DNA from: an uncultured Lachnospiraceae bacterium
GTDB taxonomy: Bacteria; Bacillota; Clostridia; Lachnospirales; Lachnospiraceae
Direction: 5' to 3'
Assembly: GCA_944380315.1 (NCBI GenBank)
Contig: CALWHG010000002.1
Coordinates: 1 to 64,000, forward strand
Length of the DNA stretch: 64,000 nt
A program made the translations under genes and the position numbers. Below the pieces are notes generated by a model, which had not been told where the DNA came from, searched no databases, and saw only the letters and a list, made by a program, of their open reading frames with translations. Below, piece after piece: positions 17,239 through 27,170 of this stretch. The number at the start of each line of letters is the position of its first letter. Position 1 is the first letter of the stretch.

Positions 17239-19026
17239 ATGACAGAAAGGCTTAAGGCAAGGGCTCTACCCGATGCCGCCACTTTAAAGCTGGATCCTGC
17301 GGATTATTACCGCCAGGATCCGGCGGGATACTTTGAGTTCCCCTGCTCCATGGGAGAAGGAGCAGCGCCCCGCCGCTCAATGCTCTATCTTCCGGAAAAC
17401 AGTGTGTTCTGCCAGCCCACCATATTTATCATGCCCCCCTCTGGAGCAGACAGCGCAGATTTCCTTAGGGAAAGTGGCTGGCAGGAGCTTGCTGAGGAGC
17501 TGGGCCTCTATCTGGTGATCCTCGAGCCCGAGGCCGGGACCTGGAAGGAGGATGAGACTGACTATCTGGCGGCTGTCGTAAAGCAGATCAATGCCCGTCC
17601 CTATTTTTCATCCTTCAACTCATATTTCTTTGCCATAGCCTATGGTGATGCTGCGGGCCCCATGGGAAGATACAGCCGCAGATACCCCAAGAGCTTTGCA
17701 GGCACTGCCCTCTTCGGTACCAAGGGCATGAGCGCGGAGGAGAAGGTCTCTCTGGAGGCCACTCCCTCCCCTGTAAAGGGAGTACTCATATCTGAGATAC
17801 AGCTGCCGCTCTGGGCAGTGGCAGAGGAAAAGGCTGAGGCTGTCATAAGGCTGCTCGACTACTACAAGGCTGCAGACCACAGCCAGCCAGATCCCGTAAG
17901 CACCGACTGGGCCGATGAGGTATATATGCCGGATCCAAACGGCAGCGGTTCCATGGATGAAGACTACTGTGCCAAGGTGGCTCTGACTGTGGAAAGCTGG
18001 AGGGACTATGTAAACAAGGCTGCTTCCAGGACCTTTTACCTCAACTATATCCTGGGCTACGGCAGATATCCCGGCAATGCAAATGCCTTCCTGAGATATG
18101 ACGGTCCCATGGCTGAAAGAGGCTTCAGGCTCTACAGCGAGATGGTCCCCGGAGGCTTTAAGGATGACGGGTCAGATCTTTATCAGAGACTCTGGTGGGT
18201 ATATACCCCCGATACTGTGGACCCTCAGGAAAAAGTGCCTGCAGTCATCGCCTTTCATGGTGCCGGAGGCTTCGGCATAGAGATGCCCGACCGTTCAGGC
18301 TGGGCCAGAGTGGCCAGAAAGCACGGCTTCATACTCATATGCCCCTGCGCATCCCATGATGATCGTACCAGAAAGGCCGGCGACATGGTACTTTCAAACA
18401 TCCACCGCACCCGCTGGAACTCAGGCTCCCCCTCTGAGACCGTACCGGGTGAGCTTCAGTTCCTTGACTACCTGTATCGCTGGATCATAGAGCATCTCAA
18501 CGTGGATGCAAGCCGGATATATGCCTCAGGCCAGTCCTCAGGAGGCATGATGGCCTGGTCCTGCGCCTGCTACCGTCCTGATTATTTTGCTGCCGTAGCT
18601 CCATTTTCTGCAAACACTCCTGATATCATGTCAAAGGAGATAAGGACCATAACGGACAGCTCTCCCCTTCCCGTCATGGCAAACCTGGGGCTTGAGGATG
18701 GCTACTTCCCCGGAGGCTTTTCCGTGGATACCACCAGAGAGCTTATAGAGCATTGGAGCCACAGATACGGTCTCGATAAGGACTGGTCCGATTTCAGATT
18801 TGGAGAGGACGGAAGCACGGCCAGCTTCAGTCACGGACTTTTCCACCATTTTGTTCTGAAGACTTCAGAAGGTGCCCCCATGATGCATCTTGTGGAGACC
18901 GACACCAAGGTGCACGCCATATGGCCATCAGAGTGTGAGATGGTCTGGGAGTACTGCTTCTCAAGATTTTCAAAGGATCCAAAGACCGGCAAGCTTTACT
19001 ACGAGGGAAAGCCTGTAAGTCTTTGA
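17239..19026 (+). CDS. Large esterase of the polyhydroxybutyrate-depolymerase/feruloyl-esterase type
   Basis: This 595-residue protein has no signal peptide. An N-terminal region of about 330 residues with a weak hydrolase-like pattern (FFAIAYGDAAGPMGRYS) precedes a C-terminal alpha/beta hydrolase domain. That domain has VIAFHGAGGFG (oxyanion region), RIYASGQSSGGMMAW (nucleophile Ser near 435) and KVHAIWPSECEMVWEYCF (catalytic His near 558). This resembles LpqC/PHB-depolymerase-like esterases. It is the second gene after the CitMHS transporter. An attractive but unproven job is hydrolysis of an ester whose acid is moved by the transporter. A strong terminator follows. Confidence 0.75.
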   Translation: MTERLKARALPDAATLKLDPADYYRQDPAGYFEFPCSMGEGAAPRRSMLYLPENSVFCQPTIFIMPPSGADSADFLRESGWQELAEELGLYLVILEPEAGTWKEDETDYLAAVVKQINARPYFSSFNSYFFAIAYGDAAGPMGRYSRRYPKSFAGTALFGTKGMSAEEKVSLEATPSPVKGVLISEIQLPLWAVAEEKAEAVIRLLDYYKAADHSQPDPVSTDWADEVYMPDPNGSGSMDEDYCAKVALTVESWRDYVNKAASRTFYLNYILGYGRYPGNANAFLRYDGPMAERGFRLYSEMVPGGFKDDGSDLYQRLWWVYTPDTVDPQEKVPAVIAFHGAGGFGIEMPDRSGWARVARKHGFILICPCASHDDRTRKAGDMVLSNIHRTRWNSGSPSETVPGELQFLDYLYRWIIEHLNVDASRIYASGQSSGGMMAWSCACYRPDYFAAVAPFSANTPDIMSKEIRTITDSSPLPVMANLGLEDGYFPGGFSVDTTRELIEHWSHRYGLDKDWSDFRFGEDGSTASFSHGLFHHFVLKTSEGAPMMHLVETDTKVHAIWPSECEMVWEYCFSRFSKDPKTGKLYYEGKPVSL

Positions 19027-19054
19027 CCCCGGGCCTGGAAAAGGTAAATAAAAG

Positions 19055-19124
19055 GCTCCGGCCGTATATGATCGGGTGTCTGCAGCCTCCCAGAGGCAAA
19101 GGGCCCGATATATACGGCCGGAGC
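19055..19124. terminator. Bidirectional intrinsic terminator
   Basis: GCTCCGGCCGTATAT and ATATACGGCCGGAGC form a 15-bp perfect outer stem. Leftward it is followed by CTTTTATTTA; rightward by TTATTTTG. It separates the convergent esterase and M24 peptidase genes. Confidence 0.85.
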
Positions 19125-19146
19125 TTATTTTGTCGTTTCAGTATTA

Positions 19147-20229
19147 TCAGTTTCCAAGCACCCTCAGGCTCTTGTCCACATTATTGAGTATCTCACAGCC
19201 GTCCTCTGTAACTATGACAAGATCCTCTATGCGCACGCCCATATCGCCGGGGATGTATATACCTGGCTCTATGGAAAAGATCATGCCAGGCTCGGCATCC
19301 TTGTCATTTGCGGAGCTCACATCACCCTTTTCGTGATCCTCCATGCCTATGAAGTGCCCCAGCCTGTGGGTGAAATATTCTCCATAGCCAAAGGAGGCTA
19401 TATGGTCCCTGGCCGCATCATCCAGGCGACTTATGGTCACGCCAGCCTTCACAAGGGCCTCTGCCCTTTCGTTTGCCTCCAGGACTATGTTGTAGATCTC
19501 CGCATGCCTGGGATCCACCTTCTTCCAGAAATAGGTCCTGGTCATGTCAGAGCAGTAATGGTCCTTCCTGCAGCCTATGTCTATGACTATGCAGTCCCCC
19601 TCCTTTATGACCGTATCATCGGGCCTGTGATGGGGATCAGCCGCATTGGCCCCGAAGGAGATGTTTGAAGGGAAGGAAAGTCCGTCCACGGCATATCCTG
19701 CATAGCAGCTGTCCAGATACTCTGCACACTCCTTCTCGGTCACGCCCTCATGTATGAAAGCCGCAAGCTTTTCCATGCAGGCATCATTTATCTCAGAGGC
19801 CCTGCGCATGAGCTGCTTCTCAGCCTCATCCTTTATGGCCCTCACATCATCCACACAGTCTGAGCCCACCACAAAGTCCACCTCTCCGCAGGCATCCATG
19901 ATGGGAAGCAGGAACCGGGCGGCCATAGTCTTGTCCACTCCGATCACACCTCCCAGAAGGTAAGGCGCTACCACCCGAGCTATGTCGGCATTGTCATCAA
20001 AGAGCTCAACGGGTATGGAGGTCTCTCCCAGGCTGAAGAGCTTGTTTGCAAACAGTCTCAGTCCTCCTCCCACGCTCATGAGAAGGGCCCAGAACCTCTC
20101 TCCCGGATGCACCTCTATATCAGTCAGATAATAGATGCTCAGAGGGTCGGTCACTATGAGCCTGTCTATGCCCGCCTCCTCCATCCTGGCTCTTACTCTC
20201 TTTATCCTTTCGTCATGCAAGCGTTCCAT
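19147..20229 (-). CDS. M24-family metallopeptidase (Xaa-Pro dipeptidase/aminopeptidase type)
   Basis: The cytoplasmic protein has 360 residues: an N-terminal creatinase-like domain, then the pita-bread catalytic domain. Expected metal ligands are visible: Asp in [14 protein letters not shown] and its second Asp (SDMTRTYFW), His in [13 protein letters not shown], Glu in [11 protein letters not shown] and Glu in VRIEDLVIV. It removes or cleaves residues next to proline. ATG 20229 has AAGGAGG seven bases upstream; the frame is open to 20298 without a better site. It is the last gene before the bidirectional terminator and follows the flavodiiron gene by about 80 bp. Confidence 0.93.
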   Translation of the reverse strand: MERLHDERIKRVRARMEEAGIDRLIVTDPLSIYYLTDIEVHPGERFWALLMSVGGGLRLFANKLFSLGETSIPVELFDDNADIARVVAPYLLGGVIGVDKTMAARFLLPIMDACGEVDFVVGSDCVDDVRAIKDEAEKQLMRRASEINDACMEKLAAFIHEGVTEKECAEYLDSCYAGYAVDGLSFPSNISFGANAADPHHRPDDTVIKEGDCIVIDIGCRKDHYCSDMTRTYFWKKVDPRHAEIYNIVLEANERAEALVKAGVTISRLDDAARDHIASFGYGEYFTHRLGHFIGMEDHEKGDVSSANDKDAEPGMIFSIEPGIYIPGDMGVRIEDLVIVTEDGCEILNNVDKSLRVLGN

Positions 20230-20307
20230 GTATATCCTCCTTTTCTTTTGCTGCTCCATATATAAAACAGGCAGCTTTATGCAAAAGCTGCCTGCCATCT
20301 TATATCA

Positions 20308-22098
20308 TCAGCCTATGGGTTCAAAATCAGCGGCTCCGTGCTTGCACAGAGGGCATATGAAATCAGCGGGAAGCTCATCTCCCTCATACACATATCCGCA
20401 GATCTTGCATACGAAGCCCTTCTTGCCCTCGGTCTCAGGCTTGGGCTTTACATAATTCTGATAGAAGGTGTAGGTCATGGTCTCCGCATCGCTTATGACC
20501 CTGGCCTCATCCACGGTACATATGAACATGCCATGGGTACCCAGATCCACATACTGCTCCACCCTGAGGCTTATGACTGCATTTATGTACTCAGGAAGGA
20601 AGGCCAGCCCGTTGTCCGTGCGGAAGGGCTTGATATCCTTGAACTTGTCCACGTTGCGGCCGCTCTGGAACCCAAAGTTCTGGAATACTGAGAAGGGTGC
20701 ATCCACGCTCAGGCAGTTTAGGTTCATGATGCCGGTCTGCTTTATGACATGATGGGAATAGTTGGCCTTGTTTATGGTCACTGACACCCTGTAGGGGTTA
20801 TCAGTCAGCTGATTTACCGCATTTACTATAAAGCCGTTGTCCCTGGTGCCATCGTTTGAGGTCACCACATAGAGTCCATAGCCGATCTTGAATAGAGCCT
20901 TCATGTCATGCTTGTCGGCCATGTCATCGGAGCGGGCGATATAGTCCATGCAGAGCTCATCTGCCATCTTCTCTATATCGTCCCTGGTATCCTGCTTCAT
21001 GGCGGACTTTATGTGTACCGTGGTGTCGAGCCATTTGACATTTTTGCTCTTCTCAAACATGTCCTTCATGACCTTTGCAGCCATGGGAGCCCAGCTTCCG
21101 TTTTCTATGAGACCTATGGTACGGTTCTGGAAGTTCCTCTCTGTCAGATGCTCTATGAAGTTCCTCATGAAGGGGAATATGTCCGCATTGTAGGTGGTGG
21201 TGGCAAGCACCAGCTTTCCGTAGCGGAAGGCATCTGCCACTGCATAGCTCACATCCACCCTCGCCAGGTCATGCACTACCACCCTGGGGCAGCCCTTCTG
21301 CCTGAGCTTTTCAGCCAGGAGCTCCACTGCCTTCTTGGTATGTCCGTATACCGAGGTGTATGCTATGACTATGCCGTCATCCTCCACTGCATAGGAGGAC
21401 CAGGTATCATAGAGGCTGAGATAATGTCCCAGGTCCTCCTTGAGCACGGGGCCGTGCAGCGGGCATATCATAGCTATGTCAAGCCCTGCTGCCTTCTTCA
21501 AGAGGGCCTGTACCTGAGCGCCGTATTTGCCCACTATGCCTATGAAATAGCGTCTGGACTCATCGTCCCAGGACTCATCGGCTGAGGGCACTCCGAACTT
21601 TCCGAAGCCGTCTGCTGAGAAAAGCACCTTGTCCCTGCTGTCATAGGTGACCATGACCTCGGGCCAGTGCACCATGGGTGCAAACACGAAGTTCAGCTTG
21701 TGCTCTCCAAGGTCGAGCACATCGCCCTCACAGACCTCCAGTCTCTTTACGGAAGGGTCCAGATCGAAAAAGGCATCTATCATGGCAAAGGTCTTTTTGT
21801 TGCCTACCAGAGTGGCCTCCGGATATACCTCCATGAACTTCTGTATGTTTGCGCTGTGATCTGGCTCCATGTGCTGTACCACCAGATAATCCGGCTTTCT
21901 TCCACCCAGCACCTTTGCTATATTGTCCAGCCACTCATGGGTGAAGTTCTGATCCACCGTGTCCATGACCGCTGTCTTCTGGTCCATGATCACGTAGGAA
22001 TTGTAGGATATACCGTTGGGCACGGGATACTGTCCCTCAAAAAGGTCCACCTTCCTGTCATCCACTCCCACGTATTTTATATCTTTGGTGATCTCCAT
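20308..22098 (-). CDS. Multidomain flavodiiron protein with flavin-reductase and rubredoxin domains
   Basis: Domain order: metallo-beta-lactamase-like diiron domain (residues 1-240) with ligands H76-x-E78-x-D80-H81, H144, D163 and H215; flavodoxin domain (about 245-395, IAYTSVYGHTKKAVELLAEK); flavin-reductase-like domain (about 405-545, NDGTRDNGFIVNAVNQLTDN); C-terminal rubredoxin (CKICGYVYEG and CPLCKHGA, 560-596). Flavodiiron proteins reduce O2 to water or NO to N2O and protect anaerobes. With its own reductase-like and rubredoxin domains, this one may need fewer separate electron carriers. GGAGG precedes ATG 22098. It is cytoplasmic. Confidence 0.93.
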   Translation of the reverse strand: MEITKDIKYVGVDDRKVDLFEGQYPVPNGISYNSYVIMDQKTAVMDTVDQNFTHEWLDNIAKVLGGRKPDYLVVQHMEPDHSANIQKFMEVYPEATLVGNKKTFAMIDAFFDLDPSVKRLEVCEGDVLDLGEHKLNFVFAPMVHWPEVMVTYDSRDKVLFSADGFGKFGVPSADESWDDESRRYFIGIVGKYGAQVQALLKKAAGLDIAMICPLHGPVLKEDLGHYLSLYDTWSSYAVEDDGIVIAYTSVYGHTKKAVELLAEKLRQKGCPRVVVHDLARVDVSYAVADAFRYGKLVLATTTYNADIFPFMRNFIEHLTERNFQNRTIGLIENGSWAPMAAKVMKDMFEKSKNVKWLDTTVHIKSAMKQDTRDDIEKMADELCMDYIARSDDMADKHDMKALFKIGYGLYVVTSNDGTRDNGFIVNAVNQLTDNPYRVSVTINKANYSHHVIKQTGIMNLNCLSVDAPFSVFQNFGFQSGRNVDKFKDIKPFRTDNGLAFLPEYINAVISLRVEQYVDLGTHGMFICTVDEARVISDAETMTYTFYQNYVKPKPETEGKKGFVCKICGYVYEGDELPADFICPLCKHGAADFEPIG

Positions 22099-22247
22099 AG
22101 TATCTACCTCCTGTCTGCTATCATAAGATTATACAGGAAAGCCCATGAAATTGGTATGTTTTTAACAAATAGTTTATAAATTATTTACAGCTATGCTTTG
22201 GTGACAGCTCCTGTCCCCAGTAAGCCGGCCACTGCCAGGATCCCCGA

Positions 22248-22979
22248 TCATATGGACAGGAAATCCTGATCAGCCTCAGCAAGTATGGCAGCAGCCTTGT
22301 GGCTTCCAAGGCGCTCCGCATACTCCCTCATGGCAGCTCCGCAGATGCTTGCGGCATCTGAAAGTCCCAGCTCCACAAGGAAGGTGCGCCTGAGGGCACT
22401 GTACACATGGGCAGTGTGATACAGGAAGTCCTTTATATTGCTGTCCGAAAGCTCGGCCTTCTTTTTCATGTCCGCCTCAAGCTCAGCCTCATCCTTATAG
22501 TCCACGCCTATCCAGTGGAAGCCGCAGCAGGGATCACCCTTTGACAGGCTGCCGTCTATGCCAAGCTCATTTTCCGGATTGAAGCCCTTTACCAGATTCC
22601 TGTCTATGTATGTGCAGTATACCCTGCCATATCTCATGAGGCCGTACTTCTCCCAGGTATGGCACCACTCGCAGGCCGTGCTCTCGGTCTTATACTGAGG
22701 TGTGACTGATACCAGCCGGGAGCTGCAGAGTCCACGGTCATCCGACCATTCTCCATATATGAGGTAGTTCCTGGGGCTAAGCTCGTCGCCGTTTCGCTGG
22801 GCTCTCATGGCCATACGCAGCCCTCTCTCACGCCCATAGAGCACTGTGGCTTTTTCAAGGGCCTCAAGACCCGCCTCACCGCAGGTCTTCTCTGCATACT
22901 TTCCGAGGAGCCCGTAAAGCAGGGCGTGATCTTCTATATAAAAATCCCTGGCTATATCCTCTCTGTTCATGGCTGTCAT
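22248..22979 (-). CDS. L-2-amino-thiazoline-4-carboxylate hydrolase family protein
   Basis: The protein has 243 residues. It shows the pattern of the ATC-hydrolase family (YGRERGLRMAMRAQRNGDEL, ACEWCHTWEKYGLMRYGRVY, CTYIDRNLVKGFNPE). The founding member opens L-2-amino-thiazoline-4-carboxylate to N-carbamoylcysteine on the way to cysteine, but many relatives are uncharacterised. It is the last gene of the leftward operon with an amino-acid ABC importer and an M20 amidohydrolase, 10 bp after the latter. An M20-type carbamoylcysteine amidase would be the expected next enzyme, so the context fits. ATG 22979 and ATG 22970 are both possible starts. Confidence 0.7.
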   Translation of the reverse strand: MTAMNREDIARDFYIEDHALLYGLLGKYAEKTCGEAGLEALEKATVLYGRERGLRMAMRAQRNGDELSPRNYLIYGEWSDDRGLCSSRLVSVTPQYKTESTACEWCHTWEKYGLMRYGRVYCTYIDRNLVKGFNPENELGIDGSLSKGDPCCGFHWIGVDYKDEAELEADMKKKAELSDSNIKDFLYHTAHVYSALRRTFLVELGLSDAASICGAAMREYAERLGSHKAAAILAEADQDFLSI

Positions 22980-22989
22980 CCTTATGTCC

Positions 22990-24450
22990 TCAGTCTACCT
23001 CTATGAGCTCACCGCTTATGACGGGCTTTGCGTCAGCAGGCACGGGGCATACATAGCCATCCTTTGCCGCCTTTGCAAACTCCGCTCTGGCTGCATCGAT
23101 GATGCTGTGATCCTCGAACATGTCTATGGCCGCTCCGCAGAGCACCTTTGCAGCGGTAAGGAGTCCCTTGTGTCCTATGGAGCTGTTTCCGCAGGAGACA
23201 TTCTGCCAGCTGTGTCCTGGAGAATTTGCCGCAAAGCAGGTCACATATATCTGAGCCGTGGGAGTGAGCCAGCTTACATCGCCCACATCCGTGGAGCCCG
23301 GCTCCCTGACATCTGAGTACTCATAGGGCACCACGAAGTCGTTGAGGGGCTTGGTGCCATTTTCAGAGGCCTCCATCACATATTCCTTTATCTTTTCATC
23401 CCTTATCTTGAGTCCCTCGGGCATGCCCTCATGCTTGACCTCATAGGACTCCACAAGCTCAGCTGCAAGCTCCCTGTCCTTGTCGTCAAATCTGGGAGCT
23501 CCCACCTCCTCGAGGTTACGATACAGCAGCTCCTGAAGGGTCCTGTTGGGCACCAGATTTGAGCAGCCGTCTATGAATTTCTTTACCACCTTCGTGTCGG
23601 TCATGAGAGCAGCGCCGTTTGCTATCCTGTCCACCCTCTCCTGAAGCTTGAGGGCATCCTTTACGAGCACGGAGCGCACCATGTAGAGCACCTGGGCATG
23701 GGGCTGCACCACGTTTGGTGATGCTCCGCCGCCGTCAGTGATGGCATAGTGTATCCTGGCCTCGTCAGGCATGTGCTCGCGCAGGAAATTGACGCCTATG
23801 TTCATGAGCTCCAGAGCATCCAGGGCTGAGCGGCCGTACTCGGGAGAGCCTGCCGCATGGGAGGCTATGCCCTTGAAGGCGTACTCCGTCTGTATGCAGC
23901 TGTTGCAGGTGCCGCTGTCCACATAGGTAAGGGCTGAGGGATGCCAGGTTATGGCGCAGTCCAGATCCTTCCATACTCCGTCCCTGGCCATGAAGGCCTT
24001 GGAGGCGCCTCCCTCCTCACCGGGGCAGCCGAAAAATATGACCGTGCCTGAGCCCTCGGGCTTGTCCTCAAGGTACTTCTTCACTGCAAAGGCTGCGCCC
24101 ATGGAGCCTGCTCCCAGCATGTTGTGGCCGCAGCCATGGCCGTTGCCGCCCTTTACTATCTCCTCACGGTGAGTAGCAGCCGCCTTCTGAGAAAGCCCCG
24201 AAAGGGCATCGTACTCTGCCAGTATGCCTATGACAGGCCTGCCTGAGCCGTAGCTTGCCTTGAAGGCAGTCTCTATGCCCGCTACGGGGCACTCCACCTC
24301 AAAGCCCTCCTTACGGAGAATGTCGCAGTAAAGCTCACAGGACTTGTACTCCTGAAGTGAAAGCTCGGCGTAGCCCCAGATCTTATCCGAGGCATCGCAG
24401 ATCACGTCCGCCCTTTCATCTATATAGTCCTGATATTTTTTCTTGTCCAT
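22990..24450 (-). CDS. M20-family amidohydrolase (AbgB-like), copy 2
   Basis: The metal-dependent amidohydrolase of 486 residues has metal-site motifs GGNGHGCGHNMLGAG near residue 100, FFGCPGEEGGASKAF near 145, WHPSALTYV near 175 and a dimerisation-lid region KGIASHAAGSPEYGRSALDA. It is closest in style to AbgB/aminobenzoyl-glutamate-type M20D enzymes. It is a close paralogue of the protein at 27171-28631 (both begin MDKKKYQDYID). ATG 24450 has AAGGAGG seven bases upstream. Encoded between the ABC ATPase and the ATC-hydrolase family gene, it probably hydrolyses an imported N-acyl or N-carbamoyl amino acid. Confidence 0.9.
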   Translation of the reverse strand: MDKKKYQDYIDERADVICDASDKIWGYAELSLQEYKSCELYCDILRKEGFEVECPVAGIETAFKASYGSGRPVIGILAEYDALSGLSQKAAATHREEIVKGGNGHGCGHNMLGAGSMGAAFAVKKYLEDKPEGSGTVIFFGCPGEEGGASKAFMARDGVWKDLDCAITWHPSALTYVDSGTCNSCIQTEYAFKGIASHAAGSPEYGRSALDALELMNIGVNFLREHMPDEARIHYAITDGGGASPNVVQPHAQVLYMVRSVLVKDALKLQERVDRIANGAALMTDTKVVKKFIDGCSNLVPNRTLQELLYRNLEEVGAPRFDDKDRELAAELVESYEVKHEGMPEGLKIRDEKIKEYVMEASENGTKPLNDFVVPYEYSDVREPGSTDVGDVSWLTPTAQIYVTCFAANSPGHSWQNVSCGNSSIGHKGLLTAAKVLCGAAIDMFEDHSIIDAARAEFAKAAKDGYVCPVPADAKPVISGELIEVD

Positions 24451-24511
24451 ATATTCCTCCTTGCATGACAAAGCGGCCCTGCCTGATGGCTGGAGCCGCA
24501 TACATTACATA

Positions 24512-25276
24512 TCAATAGAGCACCTTGCTCAGGAACTCCTTAGTCCTCTCGTTCTGAGGGTTGCCGAACACCTGCTCGGGAGTGCCCTCCTCCACTATGA
24601 TGCCTCCGTCCATGAAGAGCACCCTGTCGGATATCTCCCTTGCGAAGCCCATCTCGTGAGTAACTATGACAGTGGTCAGACCAGTCTTTACCAGCTCCTT
24701 TATGACGTTCAGCACCTCGCCGACCATCTCGGGATCCAGTGCCGATGTGGGCTCGTCAAAGAGCATGACATCCGGCTCCATGGCCAGGGCCCTGACTATG
24801 GCAAGCCTCTGCTTCTGTCCGCCTGAGAGCTGCTGGGGATAGGCATCCTTCTTTTCGTAAAGCCCTACCCTCTTGAGGAGCTCGGCCGCCATGACCTTGG
24901 CCTCCTCCTTGGTCTTCTTCTTGAGGAGCGTGGGCGCCAGGGTGATGTTGCCCTCCACCGTCAGGTTGGGGAACACATTGAAATGCTGGAACACCATGCC
25001 CATCTTCTGTCTGTGGAGGTTTATATCCACATTTTTATCCGTGATATCCACTCCCTCAAAATATATCTTTCCCTTTTCAGGAGTCTCGAGAAGATTGAGG
25101 CAGCGCAGGAAGGTGGATTTTCCGCCTCCCGATGAACCTATGACCGATACCACCTCGCCCTTTCTGATGACCTGGTCAATGCCCTTGAGTACATGAAGCT
25201 TTCCGAAGCTCTTTTCCAGGCCTTCGACCCTGATTATCTCTTCTCCATCCTTTATGGTGAGTTTTTTATCTTCCAT
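24512..25276 (-). CDS. Amino-acid ABC importer ATPase (GlnQ/HisP type)
   Basis: The single-domain ATPase of 254 residues has Walker [11 protein letters not shown]-loop [11 protein letters not shown], signature [20 protein letters not shown] and Walker [15 protein letters not shown], followed by the switch His in VTHEMGFA. It energises uptake of a polar amino acid or derivative. It follows the permease gene by 12 bp and precedes the M20 amidohydrolase. Confidence 0.95.
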   Translation of the reverse strand: MEDKKLTIKDGEEIIRVEGLEKSFGKLHVLKGIDQVIRKGEVVSVIGSSGGGKSTFLRCLNLLETPEKGKIYFEGVDITDKNVDINLHRQKMGMVFQHFNVFPNLTVEGNITLAPTLLKKKTKEEAKVMAAELLKRVGLYEKKDAYPQQLSGGQKQRLAIVRALAMEPDVMLFDEPTSALDPEMVGEVLNVIKELVKTGLTTVIVTHEMGFAREISDRVLFMDGGIIVEEGTPEQVFGNPQNERTKEFLSKVLY

Positions 25277-25288
25277 ACCGGCCTCCTC

Positions 25289-25975
25289 TTATGCTACGGT
25301 CAGCTTCATCTCAAGAAGCCTTACGAACTTGGACAGTACAAATGTAACTATGAAATATATGATACCCACTATGATAAGGGGCTCTATGGTCAGGAACAGT
25401 ATGCCTGATACGGTCCTGTACACGCTCATCAGCTCTCCAACGAAGAAGGTGGAGGCCAGAGAGGTGTCCTTTATCATCATGATAAACTCATTGCAGAGCG
25501 CAGGCAATACATTTTTGATGGCCTGGGGCAGCACCACATGTATCATGGTCTGTCTGGAATCCAGTCCCAGGGACCTGGCCGCCTCGGTCTGTCCCTTGTC
25601 CACTGCCTCTATGCCGCTTCGGAATACCTCTGAGACATAGGCTGCAGAGTTTACGCACATGGCTACCACACAGCAGGTGACCTTTGAGAGATCCAGGAAG
25701 GGCAGGAGCTCAGGCAGCAGGAAGTAGAAGAAATACAGCTGCAGGAGCATGGGCGTACCTCTGATGATCTCTATATATGTGGCCGCTATGAAGTTGAGTG
25801 GTCTGAACCTGAATATGTTGAAGCGGCTCCTGCGGAGCAGCATCAGCAGGAATCCGAAGATGGATCCCATGATGACCGTTATGATACTGAGTACTATGGT
25901 CACACCCAGTCCCTGGATGAACAGATGATGATAATTTGTCCAGGTCTTTACTATATTATCTACTACATTGCTCAT
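25289..25975 (-). CDS. Amino-acid ABC importer permease (HisM/GlnP type)
   Basis: The membrane protein of 228 residues has about five hydrophobic segments and the inner-membrane component motif EAARSLGLDSRQTMIHVVLPQA, with the EAA core. An N-terminal TVLLS-like segment (GLGVTIVLSIITVIMG) is typical of the polar amino-acid family. It probably works as a homodimer with the ATPase at 24512-25276. Two binding proteins (26073-26996 and 28725-29645) could feed it. Confidence 0.95.
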   Translation of the reverse strand: MSNVVDNIVKTWTNYHHLFIQGLGVTIVLSIITVIMGSIFGFLLMLLRRSRFNIFRFRPLNFIAATYIEIIRGTPMLLQLYFFYFLLPELLPFLDLSKVTCCVVAMCVNSAAYVSEVFRSGIEAVDKGQTEAARSLGLDSRQTMIHVVLPQAIKNVLPALCNEFIMMIKDTSLASTFFVGELMSVYRTVSGILFLTIEPLIIVGIIYFIVTFVLSKFVRLLEMKLTVA

Positions 25976-25999
25976 ATATTTTTACCCTTTTTCCCATCA

Positions 26000-26025
26000 T
26001 CAGCCCGTGAGGACTCACGGGCTGA
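26000..26025 (-). promoter_or_regulatory. Stem-loop between binding-protein 2 and permease genes
   Basis: TCAGCCCGTGA and TCACGGGCTGA form an 11-bp perfect stem with a four-base loop. No T-run follows in the leftward direction. It is a likely message-protecting hairpin. Confidence 0.7.
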
Positions 26026-26072
26026 CAAAAATCACTTATCAAAATGCCTAAAGCTCAGGATAAACAGGCCTA

Positions 26073-26996
26073 TCAGCCATTTACCTCAAGTCCCAGGGAG
26101 GTGGCAAGCTCTATGCTCTCCTCCATCCACTGAGCGTAGATGCCTGACTCATTGACTTCTGCTATGATCTCGTTGATAGCCTCAAGGAGCTCATCCTCTC
26201 CCTTGGGAACCAGCACACGCTGTCCCTCGGTCTCATACTCGAACCTGTACTCGCTGATGGCAAGATCAGGATAGTTGTCACAGTACTGCTGAGCAACGGT
26301 CAGATCGGATGCTACTCCGTCTACCTTACCGGTAGCCAGCATCATGATGGCATCGTTGAGGTTGGTAACTACCTCCTCTGTGGAATCAGGAAGCTGAGCC
26401 GCACGAAGCTGCTGCTGAAGTGAAGCATTCTGTACTGCTATGGTCTTGCCGGTGAAGTCCTCAGCGGTCTTGAGTCCGTCAGCCGTATCCTTGAGCACTA
26501 TGATACCCTGCTCGACTACTGTAGAGGTTATGTATCCATCGGATATGCCGCAGTTCTCTGCGCGCTCCTCGGTATAGGCAAAGCCTGATATGGCCATGTC
26601 CACTGCGCCCATGCTTACTGCGCCCTGGCAGGCGTTGAAGTCCATGGCCTCGATCTGAAGCTCTACTCCAAGCTGCTCTGCTATGTATCTGCCGAGCTCT
26701 ACGTCTGAGCCCGCATACTCTGTGGTGCCTGAGGAGATATCCTCAAACTCGTAGGGTGCAAAATCCGGTGAGGTAGCCATGGTGATGACTCCTGCATCAA
26801 GGATGGCATCAAGTCTGCTGCCGCCCTCGTCCTCGGAAGCCTCCGCTTCAGTCTCAGCGGTATCTGCCTCTGCAGCTGCCTCTGTGTCTGCTGCCGCCGT
26901 GGTCTCCTCTGCGGATGAACCGCAGGCTGCCAGTGAAAGTGCCAGAGCACCTGCAGCTACCAGAGCTGCCGCTCTCCTGAGATAGTTCTTTTTCAT
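26073..26996 (-). CDS. Amino-acid-binding lipoprotein, copy 2 (SBP family 3)
   Basis: The lipoprotein has 307 residues with signal MKKNYLRRAAALVAAG and lipobox LSLAAC (lipidated Cys 25), then a low-complexity Glu/Ala/Thr linker to about residue 60. The family 3 binding fold follows (ITMATSPDFAPYEFED, VDMAISGFAYTEERAE). It delivers a polar amino acid or derivative to the permease. It is very similar through the whole mature part to copy 1 at 28725-29645. ATG 26996 has GGAGACATTATT directly upstream, and a separate promoter lies at 27104-27132. Confidence 0.93.
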   Translation of the reverse strand: MKKNYLRRAAALVAAGALALSLAACGSSAEETTAAADTEAAAEADTAETEAEASEDEGGSRLDAILDAGVITMATSPDFAPYEFEDISSGTTEYAGSDVELGRYIAEQLGVELQIEAMDFNACQGAVSMGAVDMAISGFAYTEERAENCGISDGYITSTVVEQGIIVLKDTADGLKTAEDFTGKTIAVQNASLQQQLRAAQLPDSTEEVVTNLNDAIMMLATGKVDGVASDLTVAQQYCDNYPDLAISEYRFEYETEGQRVLVPKGEDELLEAINEIIAEVNESGIYAQWMEESIELATSLGLEVNG

Positions 26997-27103
26997 AATA
27001 ATGTCTCCTCCGTATACGATACCGGCACCCTGCCCATGCAGACTCTTTATGAGGTCCTGCGCCAAAGGCAGAAGGCCGGCATCATCTATTTGAATTATTA
27101 TGC

Positions 27104-27132
27104 ATTATATTGCATGAATATGCTTTTGTAAA
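27104..27132 (-). promoter_or_regulatory. Promoter of binding-protein copy 2 operon
   Basis: Reading leftward, TTTACA (27132-27127) and TATAAT (27109-27104) have a 17-bp spacer. The -10 is embedded in ATAATGCATAAT, a near-palindrome (one mismatch) that also occurs at the same place in the promoter of copy 1. Confidence 0.7.
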
Positions 27133-27170
27133 GAGAAGACTTGTATTTATTCCGGTACATCAGCCTGAAC

